DNA of 64,000 nucleotides. Origin: Frankiales bacterium (lineage in GTDB: Bacteria > Actinomycetota > Actinomycetes > JAFAQI01). The stretch covers positions 45,205-109,204 of the forward strand of contig JAICXJ010000006.1 in NCBI GenBank assembly GCA_025980465.1, given 5' to 3'. Shown here piece by piece: positions 26,850 to 35,189 of this stretch (within the stretch, counting starts at the first letter, position 1; each line of letters opens with the position of its first letter). The position numbers and the translations under genes are program-made. Below the pieces are notes generated by a model, which made no database searches, was not told the DNA's origin, and saw nothing but the letters and a program-made list of their open reading frames with translations.

Positions 26850-27995
26850 GTGCCCCAGCGCCCGATTGTCGCCTTGATCGCAGCTGCCCTCAGCGCGGTG
26901 ACGATCGGCGGGGTCGGGGTGGTCGCCCACGCCGCCGACTCGGCGACGGGCACGGGCTCGGGCACCCACTCCGGCTCACCGACTCCTCCGGCACCGGGGT
27001 TTCGTCCCACCCCGGCGGCTCGTGCCGATGCGGTGACCCGGCAGGGATCCGGCGCGCCGGCTCTTCACCTGCACCGACTCGTCGATGTCGCCGTAGCAAA
27101 CGTCTGGGTCGGACCCCACAAGCCACGCCGCGTCGACGCGCCGTCGCTGCGAGAGCCGGTGCAGCTCGACCGCTGGCTACACACGATGACCGTGCGCCAG
27201 CGCAGCGGGCTGACCCCCAGGCTCGACACCCAACTCAGGTACGGCGAGGACGTCGTCGTGCTGCGCCAGCAGGAAGGCTGGTCCCGGGTCCGGATCCCGA
27301 GCCAGACAGGCGGCCGGTTTCCGCACGGCATCAAGGGCTGGATGGTCACCCGGCAGCTGGCCGAGCTTCCGGCCGACTGGTACCAGCACCCGACGGTCGC
27401 CAGCGTGACCGCGGTCAGGACCGTTGTGTCCTCGGTGACCGCCCGGCACCACTCGCTCGCCCTGAGCTACGCGACAACTCTGCCGCTCGTCACGGCGTCA
27501 CCGCGCAGCGTCACCGTCGAGCTGCCCGGCACGGCGCTGACCGGCACGCCGTTGACCGGCACGTTGCCCCGGTCCTCGGTCGCGCTGCACGCGACCGGCA
27601 CGCCTGCCATCCATCCGAGCCTGACCGCGGCGGTCGCTCAGGCGAAACGGTTCCTCGGTCTGCCCTACCTGTGGGCCGGCACCAGCGCCTGGGGGTTCGA
27701 CTGCTCCGGCCTGACCGAGACGGTCTACGGCCAGCTCGGCCTCTCGCTGCCTCGCGACGCGGCTGACCAGTCCACGATCGGCCGGCCGATCTCCCGCCGT
27801 CACCTGCAGCCGGGCGACCTCGTGTTCTTCTCCTACCGGCCGCGCCGTGCGGCGATCCACCATGTCGCGATATACGTCGGGCACGGTCAGGTGATTCAGT
27901 CGCCGTACTCGGGAGCCCGGGTGCAGATCACCTCGCTGTGGCACTCCTCCCTCGGCCAGGAGTACTGGGGCGCCACCAACCCGCTCGCCAGCTGA
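26850..27995 (+). CDS. Secreted NlpC/P60 peptidoglycan hydrolase
   Basis: A 381-residue exported protein from GTG 26850 with a signal peptide (IVALIAAALSAVTIGGVGVVAHAA). The middle (about residues 75-180) looks like an SH3-type wall-binding region (VVVLRQQEGWSRVRIPSQT). The C-terminal 120 residues are an NlpC/P60 domain with the catalytic Cys in WGFDCSGLTE and the His in HHVAIYVGHG. The third position, usually His, reads Gln in VIQSPYSG. Such enzymes cut peptide stems in peptidoglycan. Confidence 0.9.
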   Translation: MPQRPIVALIAAALSAVTIGGVGVVAHAADSATGTGSGTHSGSPTPPAPGFRPTPAARADAVTRQGSGAPALHLHRLVDVAVANVWVGPHKPRRVDAPSLREPVQLDRWLHTMTVRQRSGLTPRLDTQLRYGEDVVVLRQQEGWSRVRIPSQTGGRFPHGIKGWMVTRQLAELPADWYQHPTVASVTAVRTVVSSVTARHHSLALSYATTLPLVTASPRSVTVELPGTALTGTPLTGTLPRSSVALHATGTPAIHPSLTAAVAQAKRFLGLPYLWAGTSAWGFDCSGLTETVYGQLGLSLPRDAADQSTIGRPISRRHLQPGDLVFFSYRPRRAAIHHVAIYVGHGQVIQSPYSGARVQITSLWHSSLGQEYWGATNPLAS

Positions 27996-28009
27996 CCATC
28001 AGGTCAAGC
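27991..28009. terminator. Convergent-gene hairpin (NlpC gene / purM)
   Basis: GCTGACC, loop ATCA, and GGTCAAGC form a 7-bp stem with one bulged A. It spans the stop of the NlpC/P60 gene and reaches the stop of purM, which converge here 8 bp apart. Confidence 0.4.
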
Positions 28010-29011
28010 TCGGCGGATCTCGCCGCAGATCCAGGTCTCGAGCCCGCGCGCGCGCAGGTGCGCGAGCGCGGGCTCGGCCGCCGACTCGGGCACGACTGCG
28101 ACCATGCCGACGCCGAGGTTGAAGGTGCGTTCCATCTCCTGCGGCGCGACCCGGCCGCGATCGGCGATCAAGCCGAAGATCGGTGCCGGCGTCCAGCTAC
28201 CCCGATCGATCTCGGCGGTGAGCCCGTCGGGAAGCACCCGGGCGAGGTTCGCGGTGAGCCCGCCACCGGTCACGTGCGAGAACGCGTGCACCTCCACCGT
28301 TGCCGCGAGTGACAGGCAGTCCTTCGCGTAGATGCGGGTCGGGGTCAGGAGCACCTCGCCAAGCGGTACGCCGAGGTCGGCGGTGGAGTCGAGCGCGATC
28401 TTCGCGCTCGCCAGCAGGACGTGACGAGCCAGCGAGTAGCCGTTGGAGTGCAGCCCACTCGAGCCCATCGCGATGACGACGTCCCCGGCGTTGACCCGGT
28501 CAGGTCCGAGCACTGCATCCGCGCGGACCATGCCGGTCGCGGCGCCTGCCACGTCGTAGTCATCCGGCCCGAGTAGCCCCGGGTGCTCGGCGGTCTCACC
28601 GCCGATCAGCGCGCAGCCCGCGAGCGCACAACCGGCATCGATGCCCGCGACGATGTCGGCGATCCGGCCGGGTACGACGCGACCGCAGGCGATGTAGTCG
28701 GTCATGAACAGCGGCTCGGCGCCGCACACCACGATGTCGTCGACGACCATGCCGACCAGGTCGTGTCCGATCGTGTCGTGGCGGTCCATCGCCTGCGCGA
28801 TCGCGACCTTGGTGCCGACGCCATCCGTCGACGTCGCCAGAAGCCGCTCGTCATCGATTCGGAACAGCCCGGCGAAGCCGCCCAGTCCGCCGACCACCTC
28901 GGGCCGCGCAGACGTCAGCCGGGCCTTGATCAGCTCGACTGCGCGATCACCCGCCTCGATCGAGACACCGGCGGCGGCGTAAGTCGCGGCGCCCTCTACC
29001 GGATCGGTCAC
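28004..29011 (-). CDS. purM: Phosphoribosylformylglycinamidine cyclo-ligase
   Basis: A 335-residue enzyme of purine synthesis from GTG 29011, 13 bp after the purF stop. It closes FGAM to AIR with ATP. STDGVGTKV, the GGETAEHPG motif and SSGLHSNGYSL are diagnostic of the AIR-synthase family. It is co-transcribed with purF. Longer in-frame starts overlap purF and add an unrelated stretch. Confidence 0.96.
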   Translation of the reverse strand: MTDPVEGAATYAAAGVSIEAGDRAVELIKARLTSARPEVVGGLGGFAGLFRIDDERLLATSTDGVGTKVAIAQAMDRHDTIGHDLVGMVVDDIVVCGAEPLFMTDYIACGRVVPGRIADIVAGIDAGCALAGCALIGGETAEHPGLLGPDDYDVAGAATGMVRADAVLGPDRVNAGDVVIAMGSSGLHSNGYSLARHVLLASAKIALDSTADLGVPLGEVLLTPTRIYAKDCLSLAATVEVHAFSHVTGGGLTANLARVLPDGLTAEIDRGSWTPAPIFGLIADRGRVAPQEMERTFNLGVGMVAVVPESAAEPALAHLRARGLETWICGEIRRA

Positions 29012-29024
29012 TGGGCGGCAGCCG

Positions 29025-30605
29025 CTAGGGGCGCTGAAGGGCGTCAGCCGCGCCGACCCCTCCGAGCATCGGCTCATAGGTGTCAGGCGACGGATCGGGA
29101 GAGCCGGTCTCGATGTCGGCCTCCACCGACCGGGAGATGCCCTCGAGCATGTGCTTACCGAGCAGTTCCGGCGCCGGCAGCTCGATCGGGTAGTGGCCGT
29201 CGAAGCACGCGCGGCAGAGCCGCTCCGCGGGGAGCGTCGTCGCCTCGATCAGCTCCTCGAGCGAGATGTAGCCGAGGGTGTCGGCACCGATCGAGGCGCA
29301 CACCTGCTCCACCGTCAGACCGTTCGCGATCAGCTCGGCGCGCGAGGCGAAGTCGATGCCGTAGAAGCACGGCCACTGCACCGGGGGCGAGGAGATCCGG
29401 ACGTGGACCTCCCGCGCGCCGGCCTCTCGCAGCATCCGTACCAGCGCCCGTTGGGTGTTGCCGCGCACGATCGAGTCGTCGACGACGACGAGCCGCTTAC
29501 CGGCGATCGCCGAGCGCAACGGGTTCAGCTTCAGCCGGATGCCGAGCTGGCGGATCGTGTTCGACGGCTGGATGAAGGTTCGTCCGACGTAGGCGTTCTT
29601 CACCAGCCCGATCCCGTAGGGGATGGCGCTGGCCTCGGCGTACCCGACCGCGGCGGGAGTACCGCTCTCCGGCACCGGGATCACCAGGTCGGCCTCGATC
29701 GGATGTTCCTTGGCGAGACGGCGGCCGACCTCGACGCGGGTCTCCTGCACCGAGCGACCGGCGATCGCGGTGTCCGGTCGCGCCAGGTAGACGTACTCGA
29801 ACAAGCAGCCCTTCGGCGTCGCCTCGGCGTAGGTCTGGGAGCGAAGGCCGTGCTCGTCGATCGCCACCAGCTCCCCGGGTTCGATCTCCCGGACGAACGA
29901 CGCACCCACGATGTCCAACGCCGCGGTCTCGCTCGCGACCACCCAGCCGCGCTCGAGCCGGCCGAGCACCAGCGGCCGGACACCGTGCGGATCGCGTGTC
30001 GCGTACAGCGTGTTTTCGTCCATGAAGACCAGCGAGAACGCGCCCTCGAGCCGCGGCAAGACCTCCATCGCAGCCGCCTCGAGCGAGAGGTCCGGGTGGC
30101 CGGCGAGCATCGCGGTGATGAGGTCGGAGTCGCTGGTGGCCCGCGGCTCGCCGTTACGCCGCGGATCACGCGAGGCCAACTCACAGAACTGATCGGCCAG
30201 GATCGCGGTGTTGGTCAGGTTCCCGTTGTGCCCCAACGCGATCCCGCCACCATGACCCGACGAACGGTACGACGGCTGGGCGTTCTCCCAGGTGCAGGAG
30301 CCGGTCGTGGAGTACCGGTTGTGACCGATCGCGAGATGACCCTGCAAGGCGCCGAGCGTCGACTCGTCGAAGACCTGTGCGACCAGGCCGAGGTCCTTGT
30401 AGACGACAACCGCGGTGCCGTCGGACACCGCCATCCCGGCCGCCTCCTGGCCGCGATGTTGCAGCGCGTACAGGCCGAAGTAGGTGAGCTTCGCGACCTC
30501 TTCCCCCGGGGCCCACACCCCGAACACGCCACAGGCGTCTTTGGGGGGTTGCTCATCGGGGATGTCCGAATAGCTACGGGGGAAGTCGGCTGGATCTGCC
30601 GCCAC
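29025..30605 (-). CDS. purF: Amidophosphoribosyltransferase
   Basis: A 526-residue enzyme committing PRPP to purine synthesis. The start is GTG 30605, preceded by AAGGAG at about 8 nt; a longer open frame upstream is a shadow. The Ntn glutaminase begins at Cys25 (DACGVFGVW), implying removal of a 24-residue propeptide as in Bacillus PurF. The PRPP loop VVVDDSIVRGNT is present. The cysteines near CRACFDGHYP suggest a [4Fe-4S] cluster. It heads the purF-purM operon. A TACACT about 45-50 bp upstream of the start may be its -10 box. Confidence 0.96.
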   Translation of the reverse strand: MAADPADFPRSYSDIPDEQPPKDACGVFGVWAPGEEVAKLTYFGLYALQHRGQEAAGMAVSDGTAVVVYKDLGLVAQVFDESTLGALQGHLAIGHNRYSTTGSCTWENAQPSYRSSGHGGGIALGHNGNLTNTAILADQFCELASRDPRRNGEPRATSDSDLITAMLAGHPDLSLEAAAMEVLPRLEGAFSLVFMDENTLYATRDPHGVRPLVLGRLERGWVVASETAALDIVGASFVREIEPGELVAIDEHGLRSQTYAEATPKGCLFEYVYLARPDTAIAGRSVQETRVEVGRRLAKEHPIEADLVIPVPESGTPAAVGYAEASAIPYGIGLVKNAYVGRTFIQPSNTIRQLGIRLKLNPLRSAIAGKRLVVVDDSIVRGNTQRALVRMLREAGAREVHVRISSPPVQWPCFYGIDFASRAELIANGLTVEQVCASIGADTLGYISLEELIEATTLPAERLCRACFDGHYPIELPAPELLGKHMLEGISRSVEADIETGSPDPSPDTYEPMLGGVGAADALQRP

Positions 30606-30734
30606 CGACCGGGCTCCTTGTCGTCGTCGACGCAGGGTGACTCGTGTCCTCAAAGTGTACGGGCCCCGCGACGACTCGTCGGATGAATCCCCGGGCGTTC
30701 TCTGGGAAGATCTCCCGAGGAGACGAGTTCTGGG

Positions 30735-31454
30735 ATGGCGCACGTGCGGGTATTGGTGGTGTACGGGTCGTCGCGCGGCGGTACCGCTGGCCTCGCCGTC
30801 ATGCTCGCCGAGGCGCTCGGCCACCACGACGTCGAGGCGGTCGTCGAGCCGGCGAAGCAGGTCGACGACCTTTCCGGGTACGACGCCGTGATCGTCGGCG
30901 GCGCGCTGTACAGCAACCGGTGGCACCCCGACGCAGTCGGATTCGTCCACCGGTTCCAGCGCGCCCTGCTCGGCCGCGAGGTCTGGTTCTTCAGCAGCGG
31001 GCCGCTCGACGCCTCCGCTGCGACCGGTGCGCTCGCGCCGGTACCGCAGGTGCGCGAGCTCGCCCGTGCCACCGACATTCGCGGCCACATGACCTTCGGT
31101 GGGGTGCTCGCCCAACGACCGGCGGGTCGCCTCGCCGCATTGCTGTCCTATGGGCCGGTGGGCGACTGGCGCGATCGGCGCCAGGTCGAGCAGTGGGTCG
31201 AGCGCATCGTCACCCAACTCGCCGAGGTACGCCGTGCGTCCACGCAGCCCGGCCCGGCAGCCAGGCCGGCTCCGAAGGGCACGGCGGGGTCGCGGAACGC
31301 CGACCGGCCGGTGGTGGTGCTGCCCGACGCCGCGGCGGGAGCGGTGTACCCGGACTCCGAGGCTGAGCCTGAGCACGGTGGGCTGGCTCGGATCCGACGG
31401 ATGCTCACCCTCGACGAGATCGAGGACGACGCCGGTCTCGACGTCCTGCTCTGA
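30735..31454 (+). CDS. Flavodoxin-domain protein with C-terminal extension
   Basis: A 239-residue protein. The first 150 residues follow a flavodoxin fold with an FMN loop VYGSSRGGTAGLA, and the segments YDAVIVGGALYSNRWH and VWFFSSGPLD resemble the HemG/flavodoxin-5 group. About 80 residues follow that are Ala/Pro-rich and end with DEIEDDAGLDVLL; this tail is unassigned. The likely role is FMN-dependent electron transfer. It is divergent from purF; the 129-bp gap serves both. Confidence 0.75.
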   Translation: MAHVRVLVVYGSSRGGTAGLAVMLAEALGHHDVEAVVEPAKQVDDLSGYDAVIVGGALYSNRWHPDAVGFVHRFQRALLGREVWFFSSGPLDASAATGALAPVPQVRELARATDIRGHMTFGGVLAQRPAGRLAALLSYGPVGDWRDRRQVEQWVERIVTQLAEVRRASTQPGPAARPAPKGTAGSRNADRPVVVLPDAAAGAVYPDSEAEPEHGGLARIRRMLTLDEIEDDAGLDVLL

Positions 31455-31535
31455 GGTTCCTCGTCCGGCGGAGATCGGCCTCGTTGGCTAACTTGTCTCC
31501 TCAGCCCTCGCCAGGACGAGCGGCCGGCTTGGACG

Positions 31536-32327
31536 TCACCGTGCCGAAAGCGTACGAGCCCTGGCATGGGCAGTCAGCCGGCGAGCTCGGGCCTGCGCTG
31601 TCGCGGCTCGCCGCCGCGCCGTCCCCAATCGACGCTCGTGCGTCGTAGACCGAGCGCGTGCGTTCGACGCCGTTGTGACCTCGTTCGCTGAACCCGCCGC
31701 TCGCGCTTGGTGTGCAGCTATCGCCGCCGCTTGTGCACGAGCGCGTGCCGCCGCCAAGGACGCTGGATGCACGTCGGCAAGAACGCCTGCCGCAGGGTCG
31801 CTGACAACGATTCGGCTCACATCGTCTGCGGACGAGGTCGGATCTGCCGGATAGACCTCGAGCCAGAGCCCCTTGCCTGCCGCAACACCGTCATCGACGA
31901 GAGAACGCCCGTCGGCGAGGTCGACTCGCACGCTCGCCGCGTTCGAGTCGTAGCTGAGACCGTAGGCGACGTTGAACCAGGTGCCCTCGACGCTGAGGCC
32001 GCCGACCCCCCACCGAAGGTGACTGCTGCCCTCGCCGCAAGCTCCTCCGACCTGGCCCTGCTCGCCCGCCGCTGTTGTCGCTACCACGCCGACGCAGGGC
32101 CCGTCCGTGCTGTCTTGTTCACTGATTGTCCAAGCGACGCCCGCGACCGTCTGTCGCCGCGACGCGATCGTCGTGGCCTGATCGGATGGGGTCAAATTCG
32201 AACCCGCCACGGGCCCGGCGACGTGCGCGGTCGGCGCCCCCTGCGCAATCGACAGGCAGGCCACTGCAATGCCTCCCGCGGCTAGCACCGACGCTGCGCC
32301 GCCAACTGCGATCCGCCGGTGGCTCAT
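31536..32327 (-). CDS. Secreted protein with long Arg/Ala-rich C-terminal tail, unknown
   Basis: A 263-residue protein from ATG 32327, which overlaps the stop of the upstream gene by 4 nt (ATGA), with GGGGGCG upstream. An Arg-Arg signal peptide (RRIAVGGAASVLAAGGIAVA) is followed by a globular region with three further cysteine or glycine-rich turns (CVGVVATTAAGE, GGACGEGSS) and an aromatic stretch (TWFNVAYGLSYD). The last 80 residues are almost entirely Ala, Arg, His and Thr and strongly basic. I do not recognise it. Coupling with the next gene implies joint function. Confidence 0.6.
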   Translation of the reverse strand: MSHRRIAVGGAASVLAAGGIAVACLSIAQGAPTAHVAGPVAGSNLTPSDQATTIASRRQTVAGVAWTISEQDSTDGPCVGVVATTAAGEQGQVGGACGEGSSHLRWGVGGLSVEGTWFNVAYGLSYDSNAASVRVDLADGRSLVDDGVAAGKGLWLEVYPADPTSSADDVSRIVVSDPAAGVLADVHPASLAAARARAQAAAIAAHQARAAGSANEVTTASNARARSTTHERRLGTARRRAATAQARARRLTAHARARTLSAR

Positions 32328-32764
32328 GGTGACGCCCCCATGATGTGGCAATCGATCCCGTGTCCGTCGCTATACCGCGCTGTGCAGGACCCATCCGTTG
32401 GAGCCTCGTGATAGCTCTCGTGATTGGTCGTCGTGAAGTTTCCCGCCGAACAGAACGCGTTAAGCGAGCCGCTCTCAAGGTCATCACAATTGTCGTTGCC
32501 ATTGTTGGAGTTCAGAATCTCGACGTACTTCTCCCCATGAGGGTGGTTCGTGTATCCGTTGTATGAGTACGTGCTTCCCGGGGTGCAGAAGTAACGGTCC
32601 CAACCGTGGAAGACGCCACCGAGCGTGTGCTCGTTCGACCCGTCCGCAGAGCAGGACGCGAACGCGGGACCGGCCGTAAAGGCGACGAGACTGGCTGCCA
32701 CCACGATCACCGCAGCGAAACCACGGAGGGCGAACGGCACAGGCCGCTTCTTGGCTGTCAGCAT
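32324..32764 (-). CDS. Small secreted six-cysteine protein, unknown
   Basis: A 146-residue protein from ATG 32764, with AGGGGGA upstream. A signal peptide (ALRGFAAVIVVAASLVAFTAGPAFA) is followed by a 105-residue mature part. The mature part has six cysteines, so three disulfides are possible, and is rich in Asn, Gly, His and Tyr (TYSYNGYTNHPHGEKY). Three 60-base blocks at 32401-32580 count to 53% GC, well below neighbouring genes, suggesting recent acquisition. It is translationally coupled to the Arg-rich protein gene. No family is recognised; a secreted effector or inhibitor is conceivable. Confidence 0.6.
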   Translation of the reverse strand: MLTAKKRPVPFALRGFAAVIVVAASLVAFTAGPAFASCSADGSNEHTLGGVFHGWDRYFCTPGSTYSYNGYTNHPHGEKYVEILNSNNGNDNCDDLESGSLNAFCSAGNFTTTNHESYHEAPTDGSCTARYSDGHGIDCHIMGASP

Positions 32765-32904
32765 GCGTTCCCCCTGCCTGCCGAAAGTACTCGCAAGTGT
32801 CCTCGCCCCCTTCTCATGGGTCAAGGAAACGCGTGGCGCGCGGATTGCTCAGCGATAAGACCGGACTGTCCTGGCGCTCGGCGCGCAATCGAGCTTCTGC
32901 CGGA

Positions 32905-35115
32905 TCAATCGAACAGGTGTGAACGCGGGGGTGGTCCGAGTGGCCGGCCGCCGTAGATCACGTGGCCGTCGGCCTTCTGGTAGGTCAGCCACGGAGTCGT
33001 CTTACGGAACCCGATGCTCGGCCGGTTGTAGTTGCAGACACCGTGCGGGAAGACCTGGTGCAGGGTTCCCCACTGCGCGGCGGTGAACTTGACCGGGTAG
33101 TCGGACTTGCGCAGCGGCTTGAGGTGACAGTCGAGAATGTCGTCACTCATCGGCATGCCGGCTGACATCCGCGGGGTGCCGTAGACCTGGACGGTCTGAT
33201 CGCAGACCAGCGCCGGTACGTCGGTACCGGCGCCGTCGGTACACCGATCAGTGAGGTCGCTCGGCCGGTCCTGAATGATCTTTCGTGGCAACGGTATGGC
33301 GCGATCGTCGCCATGGACCATCCGCAACCAGTGGTCCATCGCGAAGACGGCCGCGTCGGCGAAAGTGATGTCACCGATGATCGGCGCCTGACCGCGCCAC
33401 AGCACCTGGTTCGCCGCCGTACCGAAGTCGCGGAGCAGCCGGGCCCGCATCGCGTACGTGCGATACACGTCATGGAAGAAGCCCGGGTCGGGACCACGCA
33501 GGTCGATGATCGCGACCCGGTTGAGGTTGCTGGCGGTGTCAACTGCGCCGGATCGGTAGGCGCGCTTCACACCGATCAGGTCCGGCGTGCTGCGCTGCAC
33601 CCGATAGGTGTCCTGGTACGTGAGACCGCCAACCTTCTTGTTGAGGTCGACGAACGTGGCCGGTGTGATTTCCCCGTTCAGCAGACCGCTCAGGCCGTAC
33701 TGGATGCCGTTGTCGCCGAAGGCGCGATTCGCGAAGCCGTTGGCCTTCTTGCCGAACACGTTGACCATGTAGTCCTGCAACGTGCACTTCACGCCGTGCG
33801 GGTTCGTCCTCGCGTTGTAGACCTTCGGCTCCGGTACGTCGGGACAGGACCGGCTCGGGTCGGCACTGTTGGGAATGACGGTCGTGAAGGTGACCGGGTT
33901 GCCGATGTTCGGGTGGTCGATCACCTGCTGTATTCCGGTGGGTGTCCACACCGCACCAGGTGCCCAGGTCGCCGGATGCTTGAAGTATTTGAGGAGAATC
34001 GTGTAGTCGACGTACTCCATCGCGGATGACCACGCATCGGTGAAGCTGCACTGCGGCGTGATCCCTTGGTAGATCCCGGGGTAGGCGTTGGCGACCTGCT
34101 GCTGGGTGAGCGAGCCGCCTGAGCAGCCGGTGCCGATGGTCCACAGCACCGGGCCGTAGTGGTCGATGACGTGCTGCTTGGTCATCAGCAGTGATTCCGC
34201 CTGCGTGACGATGTTGCAGTTGTGGCCCGCGTTGTCGAGTGCGTTGCTCATCACGACGAAGCCGCCATTGAGGATCTTCGGGTCGAGAACGCCCGGCGCG
34301 GGGCCGGTGCCGTACGTCGTGTCGCAGCTCGCGCCGTGCGTGATCACGAGCCGATGGTTGAACTGCCGTTGCGGTGCCCAGGGCTTCCACTGCTTGCCGG
34401 GTCGCCACAGCGTTGCGATCGCGTACTGATCGCGGTCGATGTAACCGTTCTCCTCGCGGACGATGAACGGCACCTCCACGTGATCGACCGTCGTGGCGGT
34501 GGCAATGAGAGAGCGCGCGGGTGGGCTCTTCCGGTCGTACGGAAGGAAAGCGTTCGCGGCCGCAACGCCGGTGACCCCTGCGCTGAGTGCCTTCGTTCCC
34601 GCCGGCAAGTAGAAGTACCGGACGTAGCTGCGCTGGTCGCACTTGGCGTCGGTTGCGCGGCGCTGACATCTCCACGGCTGGATCTGGGGACCGGAGAAGT
34701 CCGGCCCGCCGACCGGATGATCGGTGACCCTCAGGGCCGCGGTCTCGCCGGCAGCGGTGGCAACGACCCGGTTGCTCCCGAGATGCAACGGCCGCAGCAA
34801 GCCCTCGACCTGGTGGTCGGGACGGTCGGCGAACTCACTCGTCACGTCGTGTCCGTTGAGCCGAACTGACAGGTCGCGCGCGACGGCACCCCCCGGCAGT
34901 CCGATCCTGGTCAGCACCTGGGGTCCCGACACCAGATCGGCGCGGACCGACAAGGTCTGGATCGTCAGCCGATGGACGCCGGCTCGACCGGTCTCGACCG
35001 TCCGATGAAGATGCGGGACAGCGGCGGTCGCGGATACGACGGCGGGCAACGAGGTGGCGACCGCGAGAACGGCCGCCGCAGCGAGCCGGGGACGGCGAAC
35101 GGCACGAGCGGACAC
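32905..35115 (-). CDS. Secreted DUF6351 family protein (tannase-like alpha/beta hydrolase fold)
   Basis: A 736-residue exported protein. The signal peptide (AAAAVLAVATSLPAVVSATAA) is followed by a small beta domain and a large hydrolase-like part. A nucleophile-elbow motif GTGCSGGSLTQQ is clear, and the surroundings (GQAPIIGDITFADAAVFAMDHWL) fit the DUF6351 family. Related secreted hydrolases act on esters, but activity is unproven. The 140 bp upstream of the six-cysteine gene, between it and this gene's stop, shows nothing clear. Confidence 0.8.
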   Translation of the reverse strand: MSARAVRRPRLAAAAVLAVATSLPAVVSATAAVPHLHRTVETGRAGVHRLTIQTLSVRADLVSGPQVLTRIGLPGGAVARDLSVRLNGHDVTSEFADRPDHQVEGLLRPLHLGSNRVVATAAGETAALRVTDHPVGGPDFSGPQIQPWRCQRRATDAKCDQRSYVRYFYLPAGTKALSAGVTGVAAANAFLPYDRKSPPARSLIATATTVDHVEVPFIVREENGYIDRDQYAIATLWRPGKQWKPWAPQRQFNHRLVITHGASCDTTYGTGPAPGVLDPKILNGGFVVMSNALDNAGHNCNIVTQAESLLMTKQHVIDHYGPVLWTIGTGCSGGSLTQQQVANAYPGIYQGITPQCSFTDAWSSAMEYVDYTILLKYFKHPATWAPGAVWTPTGIQQVIDHPNIGNPVTFTTVIPNSADPSRSCPDVPEPKVYNARTNPHGVKCTLQDYMVNVFGKKANGFANRAFGDNGIQYGLSGLLNGEITPATFVDLNKKVGGLTYQDTYRVQRSTPDLIGVKRAYRSGAVDTASNLNRVAIIDLRGPDPGFFHDVYRTYAMRARLLRDFGTAANQVLWRGQAPIIGDITFADAAVFAMDHWLRMVHGDDRAIPLPRKIIQDRPSDLTDRCTDGAGTDVPALVCDQTVQVYGTPRMSAGMPMSDDILDCHLKPLRKSDYPVKFTAAQWGTLHQVFPHGVCNYNRPSIGFRKTTPWLTYQKADGHVIYGGRPLGPPPRSHLFD

Positions 35116-35189
35116 GCAGGAACTCCTCGACCGGCCGGGGTGGCCGTACCGAACAGGATTCGATCTCGCCGTACCGATCCCTGCCGGTC

